Assembly (NCBI RefSeq): GCF_037975245.1 | Contig: NC_092572.1 | Span: forward strand, 27,885,989-27,949,988 | Direction of reading: 5' to 3' | From: Apostichopus japonicus | Lineage: Eukaryota; Echinodermata; Holothuroidea; Aspidochirotida; Stichopodidae | DNA: 64,000 bases | Shown: positions 22,981 to 34,054 of the stretch, in pieces | How the letters are laid out: every line of letters starts with the position of its first letter | Numbering within the stretch: position 1 is the first letter of the stretch | Notes under the pieces: generated by a model | The model's input: the letters and a program-made list of their open reading frames with translations, nothing else | The model's database searches: none | What the model was told of the DNA's origin: nothing | Program-made: the position numbers and the translations under genes

Positions 22981-23110
22981 TGAGAGAGTCGAGTGGATAA
23001 AAGCGGTGGCATTTGAAGCAATGTGGCTTAGCAATCGGGAGGTTCAGGGTTCGATGTCATAATAAGGCAGGTTTTCATCCAAGAACAATTCAAAACTTTA
23101 TAAAAGTAGG
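22981..23110 (+). mobile_element. tRNA(Ser/Leu-like)-derived SINE, copy 1
   Basis: The head has GTCGAGTGGATAA (A-box-like), GGTGGCATTTGAAGCAATG, then GGGTTCGATGTC (B-box-like), with the long variable region typical of Ser/Leu tRNAs. The tail has GGTTTTCATCCAAGAACAAT. The same head and tail occur at 31144-31290. It lies immediately upstream of copy II of the GGTAAAA element. Confidence 0.75.
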
Positions 23111-23115
23111 ACATA

Positions 23116-25053
23116 ACCAGCAAAAAATGTGCCCTTATTTTACCGCGGTAAACTATGGGAAATGTGTAGTAAATAGGGTAAATGTGTGGTAAAATTGTGG
23201 TAAAATCAACCGCAGTACATTTACCGCGGTTTTACCATGGTATTACCATGGTAAAAGTATGGTAAAAGTGCGGTACATTTACTGCGGTAAATTTACCGCA
23301 GTTTTACCATGGTATTACCGCGGTATAAGTAGGGTAAAAGTGCGGTACATTTACTACGGTAAATTTACCACAGTTTTACCATGGTATTACCGCGGTAAAA
23401 GTGCGGTACATTGACTACGGTAAATTTAACGCAGTTTTACCGTGGTATTACCGCGGTAAAAGTAGGGTGAAAGTGTGGTACATTTACTACGGTAAATTTA
23501 CCACAGTTCTACCATGGTATTATACCGCGGTAAAAGTAGGGTAAAAGTGTGGTACATTTACTATGGTAAATTTACCGTAGTTTTACCATGATAGTACTGG
23601 AGTAAAAGTAGGATAAATTTATATGGTACATATACTACATAGGTGAAATTCCTACAATTGTGCCATGATTAACCACAGTAAAATAGGGTAAAACTATACG
23701 GTGCAATTATACTATGGTAAATTTACCATAATTGTGCCATGATTTTACCAGAGTAGAACATATATGGGTCACACTATGAAACATGATGGTACCTTTACAG
23801 CAATTTTTCCATGATATTGTCCCAAATTTTTGCAATACTGATATGACAAACCTTTTGCCAGCTTATGTTCTACTCATATCTTAATGTTGGCAATATAAAT
23901 TACCTGTGGATATGAGTTGAATAAAGAAGAGAGACAAACTGCTATTCTTATATGTTATAGTATGCATCTCTTTTCCTAAGAAAAAACAAGCATTGGATAG
24001 ATACATAGAGAATTCATTCATGTAATCCCTGATATATTTGAGAGGAGACAACAATTAATTCTTTTTTCATCATGAGGGAGAACCTAAAAGCCTTTAAAAT
24101 GAAGAAAAAAAGAACTATATAAACTAGCACACATAAGGCATAGCTTCTGTGCCTCAACACTGTAGCACACGAAAATTGACTTCAGATTTGGGTATTCTCT
24201 GTCAGGTCCATTAAATGACATGACAAGTCTAGGTATCAGGGTGACCAACTACTTTTAAAGTTCATCTCAATCATCAGAGTACGCTCTTCATTTTTAAACC
24301 AAGTCTTTAAGGACAATAGGAGATCAAAAGTCCAATCTGGACTACCAATTAAGTCAAAAAAAGAGAGTCAGGAATCATACCAGCTAGGGTAATTGAAATT
24401 CAACAAAGCTTTCTTATGTGTGAAACTTCGATGGATTTGTTGAATTAAAAACTGTTGCATGCTACAACTGTGGACTTACAGGCATACAACCATTACAATA
24501 AGGGTAAAGGCTTATAGCCAAATTATGATACAGTACACTGATGGGTGAAATTCAAATTTATGGTGTACATGCTGATTGAAATTAAGACAAAATCATGCTC
24601 AATGTGAGGTAAAACTGTCCTACAATTAGTGTAAAATCATGGTAAACTGAGGCAAAACTAAGGTAAAAGCGTGGTAAATCTGTGGTAAAACCATGGTAAA
24701 ATTGGGGTAAAAGAACGGTAAACTGTGGTAAAAGTATGGTAAAGTGAGATAAACTAAGGAAAAAGCGTGGTAAATTTGGGGTAAAAGAACGGTAAAACTG
24801 TGGTAAATTTAGGGTAAAAGCGTGGTAAAAGTGTAGTAAAAGCGCGGTAAAAGTGTGGTAACACCGTGGTAAATTGGGGTAAAAGCGAGGTAAAACCATG
24901 GTAAATATCGATAATTTACTGCGGTAAACCGCGGTTAACCGTGTCCATAGGGCCAAAACACCGCGGTAATGTACAACAGATTTACCCCGGTTTTACCGTA
25001 GTCAAAGTGTGGTATGTTACCGCGGTATATTTGAGGTAAATGTTTTCCTGGGT
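23116..25053. mobile_element. GGTAAAA/TTACCGCGGTAA element, copy II (1.9 kb)
   Basis: Same orientation and same order of parts as copy I: left array of about 100-base units, shared 800-base core (for example TTTTGCCAGCTTATGTTCTA), and right GGTAAAA array. The ends read ACCAGCAAAAAATG at the left and CCTGGGT at the right. The left flank ends ACATA and the right flank starts ATAACC, so the target duplication is ATA or TA. Copies I and II differ by substitutions and small deletions, so they are not a recent local duplication. Confidence 0.8.
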
Positions 25054-25240
25054 ATAACCAGGCTTCATTTGCATATTTAAGGCCAGGGTCATTTCTTGAT
25101 CGATCATGACTATGTAGCCTCGGCTATACTATAAAGTTATAAAAGTAAGGCCTATAATCAGGCTTCATTTGCTATTTTAGGCCAGGGTCATCTCAATAAG
25201 ACTGTCGCTAGCCAGGTTAGGCCTAAACGCCTAACGTTAC
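25054..25240. repeat. Tandem duplication, period 100 bp
   Basis: GGCTTCATTTGC, then TTAGGCCAGGGTCAT or a near match, occurs at 25061 and 25161. The first copy abuts the right end of element copy II. Confidence 0.75.
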
Positions 25241-26014
25241 CACGCTAGACCGTTGTAACTGTATAGTTGTAACGTGTGGCATTCCACAATTGCCTACCAA
25301 TTATAGGGCCATCTACACCTATAACTGAAAATTTTAAATTAGGAGAAGGGTTCAGAGAAGTATGTTGTTGGTGTATTGGGACCCGTCCCACACCCGGGGA
25401 TGGCGCGAACTCAAAGCAAGCTTAAGCTAGGTCACAACACTTCAGTTAGTCAACATTTTTATTCTACTATATATGTATAGCTAGGAATACTAAACATTGC
25501 TCTGAACTAGAACACGAATGTTTTGAAAGAATTGAAGGGGCCTCTAGCTAGCCCATAGGCCAGATTTAGCCTACTTAGTTTAAGGGCACTAGGCGATTCC
25601 TGTATCTGTCTTGCACATAACCCTGAGTGACCTAACCCTAATTATATTGCTGGATCTAAAGGTTGCGTAAATGAGACGGAAATTTACAAGAAAAACAGTG
25701 TTGACATTTTCAGGTCCCACAATTTGCGGAGCCTAGGACAAGTGACCTGAAATCTAGCTCTAACTTCAGCCATTGAACTGTTGGCTATAGTCAGCATTTC
25801 TGTATGAAGACAAGCCATAATCTAGCAATAAGACTGCGGCCTGTATCTAACTTTTACTATAGAACCAACAGCTTCCTAAAGTTAGGCCTGGGGTCTTGCC
25901 AGATAACGTAATTAAATCCTGCATTTTATGTTGGCATTTCATTGTTAGCCCCTATATCAGTACCCCATGTTTTATCTAAGAATATTGAGGCACTGTGAAC
26001 TTACGTATATATAC
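25241..26014. other. No recognisable gene
   Basis: Non-coding, moderately rich in AGGCCTA-type words. Nothing was identified. Confidence 0.5.
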
Positions 26015-26634
26015 CAGGGCCTGTTTTAGGGGAATCGCGGCCCCTAGTCCCCTACACGGTCCAATCACTCAGTTCATGCCCCCCCCCCCATCTCTCTCTC
26101 TCTCTCCACCTCTCTCTCTCTCCAGTAGGTACCATTTTGGCATGTTAAACAAAAAATGATAATTCAAAACTTAACAATTAATTTACACCTAAATCCCCCG
26201 TATGGCGTCCCCTCAGCATGCATCGGCTATGGCTCACAGCAGAATGTCCTAGCGTGCCTGCATATCTCATTACCTGTGTAAAACAGTGAAAAAAAAGCAA
26301 AGCTTAAAGAATAACGTCAGGTCCTCTCTTTCCTCCTACAAAGTGATTTTACTGAATAATAATTATATTTTACCTTCTTTCCTTGGAGGGGGGGGGGGGT
26401 GGGAATTATTAAAACATGAGAAGGCCTGCAACTTACACGATCTGAGAAGTGCAATTTCCGGAAATTAAGGAGGTATTTTTGGCAAACAATTTTGGGGCTA
26501 CGCTACGCGCCAAGCGATGGCGACGCTCTGCTTCGATAGTATCATGATCAGCATGACAGTACTTTCTCAGCGGACCATCATGGTCCCTTTTGGGAAATGG
26601 CCCATCCACTAAACATTTCTTTCAAAAGGCCCTG
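26015..26634. mobile_element. hAT-like MITE, 620 bp
   Basis: Short TIR CAGGGCC at 26015 and its complement ending at 26634. The flanks are ATATATAC (26007-26014) and GTATATAC (26635-26642), a 7 of 8 match for a hAT-type duplication. Inside are a C tract, (CT)n and a G tract. A segment GCTACGCGCCAAGCGATGGC resembles 10330-10365 of the outer hAT, suggesting related families. Confidence 0.65.
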
Positions 26635-26642
26635 GTATATAC

Positions 26643-28666
26643 GCCTATCAAGGTACCGCTATGTAACATTTGGACGATACATGTTTATCGATGTTCCTCA
26701 AATACTCCCTAGGGGTTCTACCCAGGCTGCGGTCTTTGATTGTGTTGCAATATAGCAGTATTAATATCAAATGCACTCATGTCCTATAACTACATGTCTT
26801 CTAATGAACGAAATCAAAATCTAGTTACATATGCAAAACCCTAAGATATACATTGGAACCTGCATGATTTACTAAGGAAAGTATTTGTTATTGAAAGTGG
26901 CAGGACGTAGTTTTCAACAGTTCGTCTCTATTAGGAAAATATGTCGAGCAACGAAAATAATGAAGATCAAATATAATTTAAAAACGTCTCTGTTAATGTT
27001 AATCAATAAGGGCTTGTCTTTGCTCAATCGAACATTTCGTTGGAATAATTTTTTATTGGATTCCTTGAAACTCTTGTTAATAAAAATGCATAAATACGTT
27101 ACTTTAGACGAGTTATTCAAAAGATGAAAAGAGAAACCCTTTCTTTCTCTTTTATCTTTAATCTCCCATCCTCCATTCAATCTATCTTCTTTCATTACAT
27201 ACAATAGTGTTGTGTAATCGTCTTGAGGACTAAACACTATTCAAAGTAATGACAATATGAGAACATGACTCAAACGAGACCTACACACCCAAGAGCTATT
27301 AACATAAACAATAATCATAGATTAAGGTCAAGTATCCATACACTTGTACATGGAATTAAAAACGACACTGACTGCAGGGTTTCAAGGCGTGGTCAGTGCT
27401 AAAACACCCAGAAATACCAAATATTAAAATTAAGTTTGAATACTTAAGTAACAGCCTGACAAATTTTGTGCAAAATCTGAAAAAACAAGTGAGTTATAAT
27501 TTTGCAACATAAATCTAATGTCGTTGCTCCTGACATTTCCATATATTACATTTTCTGGTACCTATGCGTTCCTTCAAAGAACAATGTTTATTTAAATGAG
27601 TGGTAGCAAATACCAGTAGCAAACATTGTAGCTTACATACCTGGTAGGAGACTTTGCATATAACATTGGTATACTCTGTCCTGGTGCAAGAGTATTTGTA
27701 GAGTTAAAATGGGAATCAGTTTGATAAAATGTCTTTTGTTAATCTTGCCTTTTTTGTATCTGACCAATTCAAAAATATCTGTTGCACCATATTAAACTTT
27801 CTTATTACTAGTATGAAATAATCACTATTACAAGTATTGGATAATGCATACTGTAAGTAACTTTTACTTCAGATAAGAAAACATAACTTGGCAAGTTTGT
27901 TACATGATATTAACTCTGATAAGTAACAACCAAAAATATTGCGCAGGGTTGTGTCACAAACAACATGGCAGTAAAAAGATTTCTAAACCATCAGTAAAAT
28001 CAGCAACTTTCCATAGTTTCCTCACGTTTGCCGGTTCAACTAAATGGAAACTTAGAATTGTATTTCTTGGCAGTTTACATATATTAAAGCTCTTCCCCCA
28101 AACCCCCGACTGTCTATTTGTCAAACTGTACAATCATTGGGAGACTGCTACGACAACACCAGCTTCATTGTTGGGTTTCATACCAACAGCCCTCATGCAG
28201 GGCTTCAAGGACTCATAATATACAGTAGCGGAAACACTTTTTGAGTTATATACTCACAGAATAATGTTTAAATAATTATAAACTGTGCGTTTATGCCTTT
28301 GACCTCTTTGTGCTAATTACCCATCATACTCAAAAATTTGTCAAGATTATATTATAATTGTATTCCGTACCTAAAGAATACATTACACCTATAAACTAAA
28401 GCAAGCTCTGTGAATATACCATCTTGCATAGATGTGTTTTGCACCTCTCAAGACTTAACAAATCATAAAACATCAAATTATTCCACCACACCCTGTTCTT
28501 CAAATTATCACAGAACAAATGCCAAACTCATACATGCCTTTAACAAACAATCACCAAGTAATTACAATTGTTTTCATAATTTATACTTGTCCTGCTAATG
28601 TCCTTCAAAGTGCTTTACAGTTACAGCAGTATGATTATATCCTGTCTCTATCAGAAAAAGGTGACG
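26643..28666. other. No recognisable gene
   Basis: AT-rich. Overlapping antisense frames at 26885-27237 and a frame at 27904-28218 lack convincing splice signals or protein signatures. Confidence 0.5.
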
Positions 28667-28930
28667 AATTGTTCATACTGTCAGTACGAGTGTTTTGAGG
28701 CATGATATGGTGAGGCATGATATGGTAGGACAGTATAGAGTGGTACTAGCATTATAATCAGATAAAGGCTAGGAACTGTCTATACTGTCAGTACGAGCGC
28801 ATTGAAGCATGATATGTTAGGACAGTATAGAGTGGTACTAGCATTAGAATCAAATATAGGTTACAAACTTTTCATTCTGTCAGTACAAGTGTTTTAAAGT
28901 ATCACATCGGTGTACAATATAGAATGGTAT
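28667..28930. repeat. Three tandem copies of a palindromic repeat (period 92-107 bp)
   Basis: ACTGTCAGTACGAG, then a GAAGCATGATATG-like segment and TAGGACAGTATAGAGTGGTA, starts at 28677, 28784 and 28876. The third copy is the most diverged. Copy 1 carries a small internal duplication of TGAGGCATGATATGGT. Related sequence lies at 47112-47262 and about 57857-57900. Confidence 0.8.
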
Positions 28931-29578
28931 CAGAACAAGAAAGTTATCCCACTGTCTTGAAACAGTAGATGAAGCATATATGTAGTTCAAAATTAAACTA
29001 ACCATACGAACATGCATAATCACATCATACAAAATAAAATATCTAAATTGCTCACCTTTATCTAAAAAGATCATGGAAAATATTCTGGTATACCACATAC
29101 ACGTATGTTAGCAACAATAAGTAATTTAGAAGAGAGTGATTGACTTTGAGAGTTGGAGAATCAGGTTGTCTGCCTGTCCACCAACCACCAACCGCTGCAA
29201 ATCTGTTACAACCTTTCCATTCAAGGCAGTTGATTATGTTTCTTAAATCCTTTTTCTTCAAATTTTCAGCATCCTAAAACTTGCTAGTAATAACTTTTGA
29301 AATTTTCCATTTATTTCCTGAATCTCCAATACCCAGACATTGAGTAGTGGTATTAAATACAAAAATCAAATGTCTCAATGAGAAAACATAATTGTTGAAG
29401 TTGGTACATGAGTAACCATTGTTTCACTTTCTTGCATATTTGGGGCCAATGCTGATGATCTTTAACTAAGATTTATGAAAAGTTTGTAAAATGTCTTGAA
29501 GTATTACATTTGATTTCAACACACTCAAACCAAAAACAGGTAGCAATATATGTATTCACATTCTGCTTTCCCAAACAG

Positions 29579-29731
29579 TACCGTGCCAAAATAAACAGCC
29601 ATATGACAGCTATGATCTCAAGTCAGTTGCACCAGGGAGTCGTTATGGAACGACTCCCTGGTTGGACACAACAATTCCACAAACATCCTTTACTACACAA
29701 TACAGTCACCGTGCATCGATCTGAACTCTGA
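29579..29731 (+). CDS. Possible terminal coding exon, unknown product
   Basis: A strong 3' splice site (CTGCTTTCCCAAACAG) ends at 29578. It is followed by 50 open codons starting YRAKINSHMTAM and ending HRSEL, then TGA at 29729-29731. AATAAA lies immediately after (29732-29737). I do not recognise the protein. No partner exon was found upstream, and an AATAAA this close to the stop is unusual, so this may be chance. A hAT MITE starts 28 bases after the stop. Confidence 0.25.
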   Translation, partial: YRAKINSHMTAMISSQLHQGVVMERLPGWTQQFHKHPLLHNTVTVHRSEL

Positions 29732-29759
29732 AATAAAGACCTATTAAAAAAATCCATAA

Positions 29760-30128
29760 CAGTGGCGTAGGAAGGTACTTTTGAGTGGGGGGGGGGCTGA
29801 AGACTGATGGCCGGCCTTGGGGAGGGGTCAAAGGGGAGGGGGTGCCCCCCTCCCCTTTGGAATTTTTTGCATTTCCAGGTGGCCTCAGATGCAATTTGGT
29901 GCAATATAGCACACTTCAACCCACCCACTCCATTTTGTATATAATTTTGCATTTTCACCTGGCCTTAGATGCAATTTGGTGCTCCAAATGAGATTTTTTT
30001 CTCATTTGGAAATGCAAAAGGGGTTTTCTGACTTGCGAAGCAGGGGGGCGGAATGATACTTCCGCCCCTCCACATTTTTCACTGGGGGGCTGGCGCCCCC
30101 CCCCCAGCCCCCGGTTCCTACGCCCTTG
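29760..30128 (+). mobile_element. hAT MITE, 369 bp (copy in plus orientation)
   Basis: It begins CAGTGGCGTAGGAAGGTAC and ends GGTTCCTACGCCCTTG. A perfect 8-bp duplication ATCCATAA flanks it (29752-29759 and 30129-30136). G-rich and C-rich blocks lie next to the ends. The interior has two related ATGCAATTTGGTGC phrases. No coding capacity. The same family occurs inverted at 39697-40056. Confidence 0.93.
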
Positions 30129-30136
30129 ATCCATAA

Positions 30137-31136
30137 TGTCATAAATGAATGTCAACATAAGGTCTAAAAAGATATTTCATATAGGATATGTTAAAGAACA
30201 AAAGAGTTTGACTCTACCGCTAACCCCACCCTATAAATGAAAGATACATATAAAAATATACATTGCACTTCAAGGTGTTGAAAAACTTGCTTTAACAACG
30301 TACTTGGATTTTTTGACGAGAAACTTACTGATTAAAAAGGTACAATGTAAAAGACAATGAATGGAGAAAGGCTTATACAGTAAATAACATTTCTGAAAAT
30401 GTCTGTTCCATTGTTATTTAAGCAGAGGACAATTCTTGGTTACATAGATCTAGAGTCTTTCTGATCAACTGTTATATCGTGCTTCTTCCTTGTCAAGAGT
30501 GTATGATTTAATGATGGTTAGTTTTCTAGCCCTCAAACAAAACCAATTTTAATTAATTCATGTAAGCTTCTCCCTTTAATATTGTAAAAAATAAATTATT
30601 ATAAAGATCTTAATTGGCAACATTATGAGTTCAACCTGGTTAGCCCTCGATTGATTTATACCCGGAAAAACGGTGATTTTCCGGGTATCACATGATCTAC
30701 GAAGTATCCAAGCTGTCTTCCTTATCTTAGCTAATAAAGCAGCTGCAGCAGAAATAAACACAATTTACCAAGGAGCTTGAGGGGTAAGGTAAGAGAGACT
30801 TCAACTTCAAGGACTTTCAAGTCCCAGAAAAGAGGTCTTCCATTTGCCTACTTTCCCGTTTTCGAGATGCTGTGCAAAATATGTATATAATAGACATTGT
30901 CTGTATAAACTATAAAGCCTCCAGGCAAGCATTACTACACAGTTACTTGCTTTCACATCATGGTAGCAAAGCTTAATGCACAGTGATTCATATTGCAGAG
31001 GTTTGCCAAACATGATATTTTGAATAGAATGTTCTGGGAATGCTGACAGACAGTTTATAATCTCTATCTCCAAGTAAGGCAATCTATTAACCTTATTCTC
31101 GAACTGCCCTTACCATAACATGTATACTGTGGCTAA
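30137..31136. other. No recognisable gene
   Basis: Non-coding. Nothing was identified beyond a short hairpin around 30660-30690 (ACCCGGAAAAACGGTGATTT, then CCGGGT). Confidence 0.5.
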
Positions 31137-31143
31137 GTGCTGT

Positions 31144-31290
31144 GTTGTTGCCGAGTGGATAATGGAAGTGGCATTTGAAGCAAAAAGGCTTGAGCATTAG
31201 GGAGCTTCCGGGATTGATACCCTTCCGGGTCATAGTGAGATGGGTTTTTCATCCAAGAGCAATCTAAAGTTTCCCATCTGAAATTTGAGT
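31144..31290 (+). mobile_element. tRNA(Ser/Leu-like)-derived SINE, copy 2
   Basis: TTGCCGAGTGGATAA gives a near-consensus A-box. GGCATTTGAAGCA and a degraded B-box region follow, then GGGTTTTTCATCCAAGAGCA as tail. It is the better preserved copy at the 5' end of the family seen at 22981. Confidence 0.75.
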
Positions 31291-32658
31291 TAAAATGTTT
31301 AAATTGAAGCCATCCGATGTGTAAGTTGTAATACATAAGCCCTGGAGGGTTTCTCTCTCATTTGTGTCACCTCCAGTGACAAGTCTGCATCTTGCTTAGA
31401 TTTAACCACTTGACTTCACTTAAATCTCAATAAAGAACACTAATTCTCATTTATAACCTGACAGCAAAGCTTCCTGACCCAATATCCTCATGAAATCATC
31501 CACCTCATAACTAAGGAATTCCCCTTAGAAATTGTTAATGGCTCTTCAGCTACACCCAAAACCAACAGAGGGCACTGACACATCGGTCCTATCTAGTTCA
31601 ATCCAGTTCACGTGAAAATCTGCACGATCTTTGATTGTCTCAGATCATAACGGTACTGTGAGTTTAATCATAGTAGTATACACAATTTCGATTGTACTAA
31701 TTACAGAAGAGTTATCTGGAAACATGCTTTGTAAGTATTAAAGTCAAACTTAATTGTTTACACACATTAACTTGTTCTTACTAAAGCACTTTTTGTTCGG
31801 CCAAGTGAAACCTTAACAAGACAATCACCCAGTGTTAAATCCAGCATAAATAGATTGCTTAGGATTTCAAAGATGTGTATTAACATTAAAGATAACATTC
31901 ATTAAGACGAATCCACATTGCTGACGATCCACATTAAATACACTCAACCTCTACACAGTATTGCAACCTGCTGTCCACTTAAAGCAGATTTTTGTATTTT
32001 GTCTTTGTTTTCCCACCCTTTTGAGATGTTCGTCAAGTTTTTTACATGAACTCATCACAAAACAGCAAACTAAGATATTAGCCAAGTTTAATCCCCTGCC
32101 AAGAGCATTCATTGGCAAGTAATTACGGAATATCCTCCGACAAATTCCTCATTTAAAATGAATCGACGCAGTTCCCCAAATCCACTAGTTTGAAATTGTT
32201 TGACTTATAGTCCACATTTGAAGTTAGATTTGAATAGATAAGGTAGTTATGTATGTCGTTATGCCAATGAGGTTGAGAAAATCACAGAAAAGTATGCAAA
32301 GAGCTGCTTTAAGTGCAAGACATCATACAAATGTGAAACTTGCTCTTGACTACAAGATAATCACAAGATCATGAATGATCATCACATGATCAGCTGCTTC
32401 AAAATAAACCAAAGTAAATCCATTCAAAAATACCATCTTACTACACTTTGAAAGACGTCATCTTCAGTCTCTTCCCTCTAAAAAAGAAGCAAAAACTGGC
32501 TGAAACAGGTGCATCTTTCGGCATTTTTAAGTGCTTCAAACAGTGCCACGTTTTTCAGCTCCAGAGAGATCCATGTTGGCTGTTGGCTTCATTTGTTACA
32601 CCTGAGGTCATCCTCTATTATCAAATGTCAAAGTTCAAACAATTACCCACATAAGATG
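31291..32658. other. No recognisable feature (3' flank of the ZDHHC-like gene)
   Basis: Non-coding. The part nearest 32658 is presumably 3' UTR of the minus-strand gene, but I see no clear poly(A) signal close to the stop. Confidence 0.5.
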
Positions 32659-32735
32659 TCATACATCATATCCAGGTGGTGTCAGTAAAGGGTATCTGGT
32701 GGTACGGCAAGGTAACAACCAACAGTAAATAGGAC
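32659..32735 (-). CDS. ZDHHC3/7-like palmitoyltransferase, last coding exon
   Basis: Behind a strong acceptor (ATGTTTTCTTTCAG) the exon starts with GT, which completes a Gly codon with the single base left by the exon at 33940-34054. It reads PIYCWLLPC, then TRYPLLTPPGYDV and a TGA at 32659-32661. In ZDHHC3/7/21 proteins the same place has VFG, a few residues, then a Trp/Leu-rich segment, Pro-rich tail and a short aromatic-valine C-terminus. Phase and motif order both fit. The 3' UTR continues below 32659. Confidence 0.7.
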
Positions 32736-33365
32736 CTGAAAGAAAACATGATACCATAACATATAAACTGAATGACAGTTTCAAGCTCGGGGTAGAAAGG
32801 CAAGAAAGGCATCAGACAGGTTGGTGACAAACCGGTTGAACACCAAAGTGTAGTCAGCCCTAAGACTAATAGAGGCTGTGATTATAGTAAAGCATAAAGA
32901 CTTGCAAAATCTTCACATGAAATCGTTTCCTCCTGATCCACCAATCCAACCACACACAACAATAATTTAGACGTATTGACTTACTGTGACAATAGTATGC
33001 AATGAAGGCAGGGGTGTGGAGAGAGAAAGGGGACAAATATGTAGGCATCTGACAAAACATGTATTATGTAAAATGGGAAAGAAGTGTTCTCGTTTTCAAA
33101 TATTTATTGTAGTTGTTTGCTTTTATTTTGAAAATGATTACTGTCTGTAATGTACATTTGTTTTTCAAATGCCAAAATATTTCTTAAATACTGAAGCTCT
33201 TTAAAAGGTCTAATGTTGCAACTGGTTTCAGTGAAACACTGTTAACAATCTTTGGAATACGGAAAAGAAACCAAAGAGAAAGTAAAAGGTTTCAGGTCCT
33301 AGTGGCATTATGATGACATCACAGATTTACAAAGTGAAAGCTCCCAGACACAACCTATAAAGTAG

Positions 33366-33715
33366 GATATCTCTCAAATATCTTCTGTTTGAGTTGTTTT
33401 TTACAAAGATGATTTTCATACCAGCCCAAGATGATGATTGTGTTTGTGTCCCCTTCCAGACATTGAAGGAGAAGACTTTAAACCTATGATGTCTCACAGA
33501 TATTTCCTGTTTGAGTTGTTCTTCCCAAGGATGACTGTCATGTCAGCCAAAGATGATGGTTGGTTTTGTGTCCTCTTTCAGACATTGAAGGAGAAGACTT
33601 TAAACCTATGATGTCTCCCAGATATTTCCTGTTTGAGATGTTCTTCCCAAAGATGACTTTCATATCAGCCAAAGATTACGGTTGTGTTTGTGTCCCCTTT
33701 AAGGACATTGTAGGA
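33366..33715. repeat. Intronic minisatellite, period about 122 bp, three copies
   Basis: GACATTGAAGGAGAAGACTT, then TAAACCTATGATGTCTC, recurs at a 122-base interval. The third copy is cut short. It lies within the last intron of the ZDHHC-like gene and has stops in all frames. Confidence 0.85.
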
Positions 33716-33939
33716 CTTCATTGACACTCCAAGTTCATAAATAATGACATACTTGCACCTTAAGAACTACAAGGTTTATAGAGTAATTCATACTAGTTTA
33801 AGATCAAACATCACATCGTCTTGAGTTTCTCCCTGGAGACCTAATGATATGATATGACTGATCTTCTAATATTATTAGAGAATCTTGCTGCATCCTCACA
33901 TATTTAACTACTTGAAGCAAGTCCAGGTACAGGCCTTAC

Positions 33940-34054
33940 CTTTACCAAAGACTTCTCTCAGTAGTTGCATCGTTGTTTTCTCTGTTTTTTCTTTGATACC
34001 ACCTTTATGCTGCACCTGCTCTACTGCTGTCTCATCATCAAAAATGGCCGACAT
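33940..34054 (-). CDS. ZDHHC3/7-like palmitoyltransferase, penultimate exon (TTxE-like region)
   Basis: The exon is bounded by an acceptor (TTTTATGCTTCAG) at 34055-34056 and a donor AAAG|GTAAGG at 33939. The 115 bases encode MSAIFDDETAVEQVQ, then a Lys/Glu/Thr-rich stretch, then LLREVFGK. ETAVE occupies the place of the TTxE motif of DHHC acyltransferases (DETxIE in ZDHHC3/7), and REVFGK matches the conserved VFG further on. Joined to the 35259-35331 exon it gives CDQ-MSAI at a phase-0 junction. The family transfers palmitate to Cys residues of membrane proteins, usually at the Golgi. The catalytic Cys-rich DHHC domain is not in this exon and was not found in the window. Confidence 0.75.
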
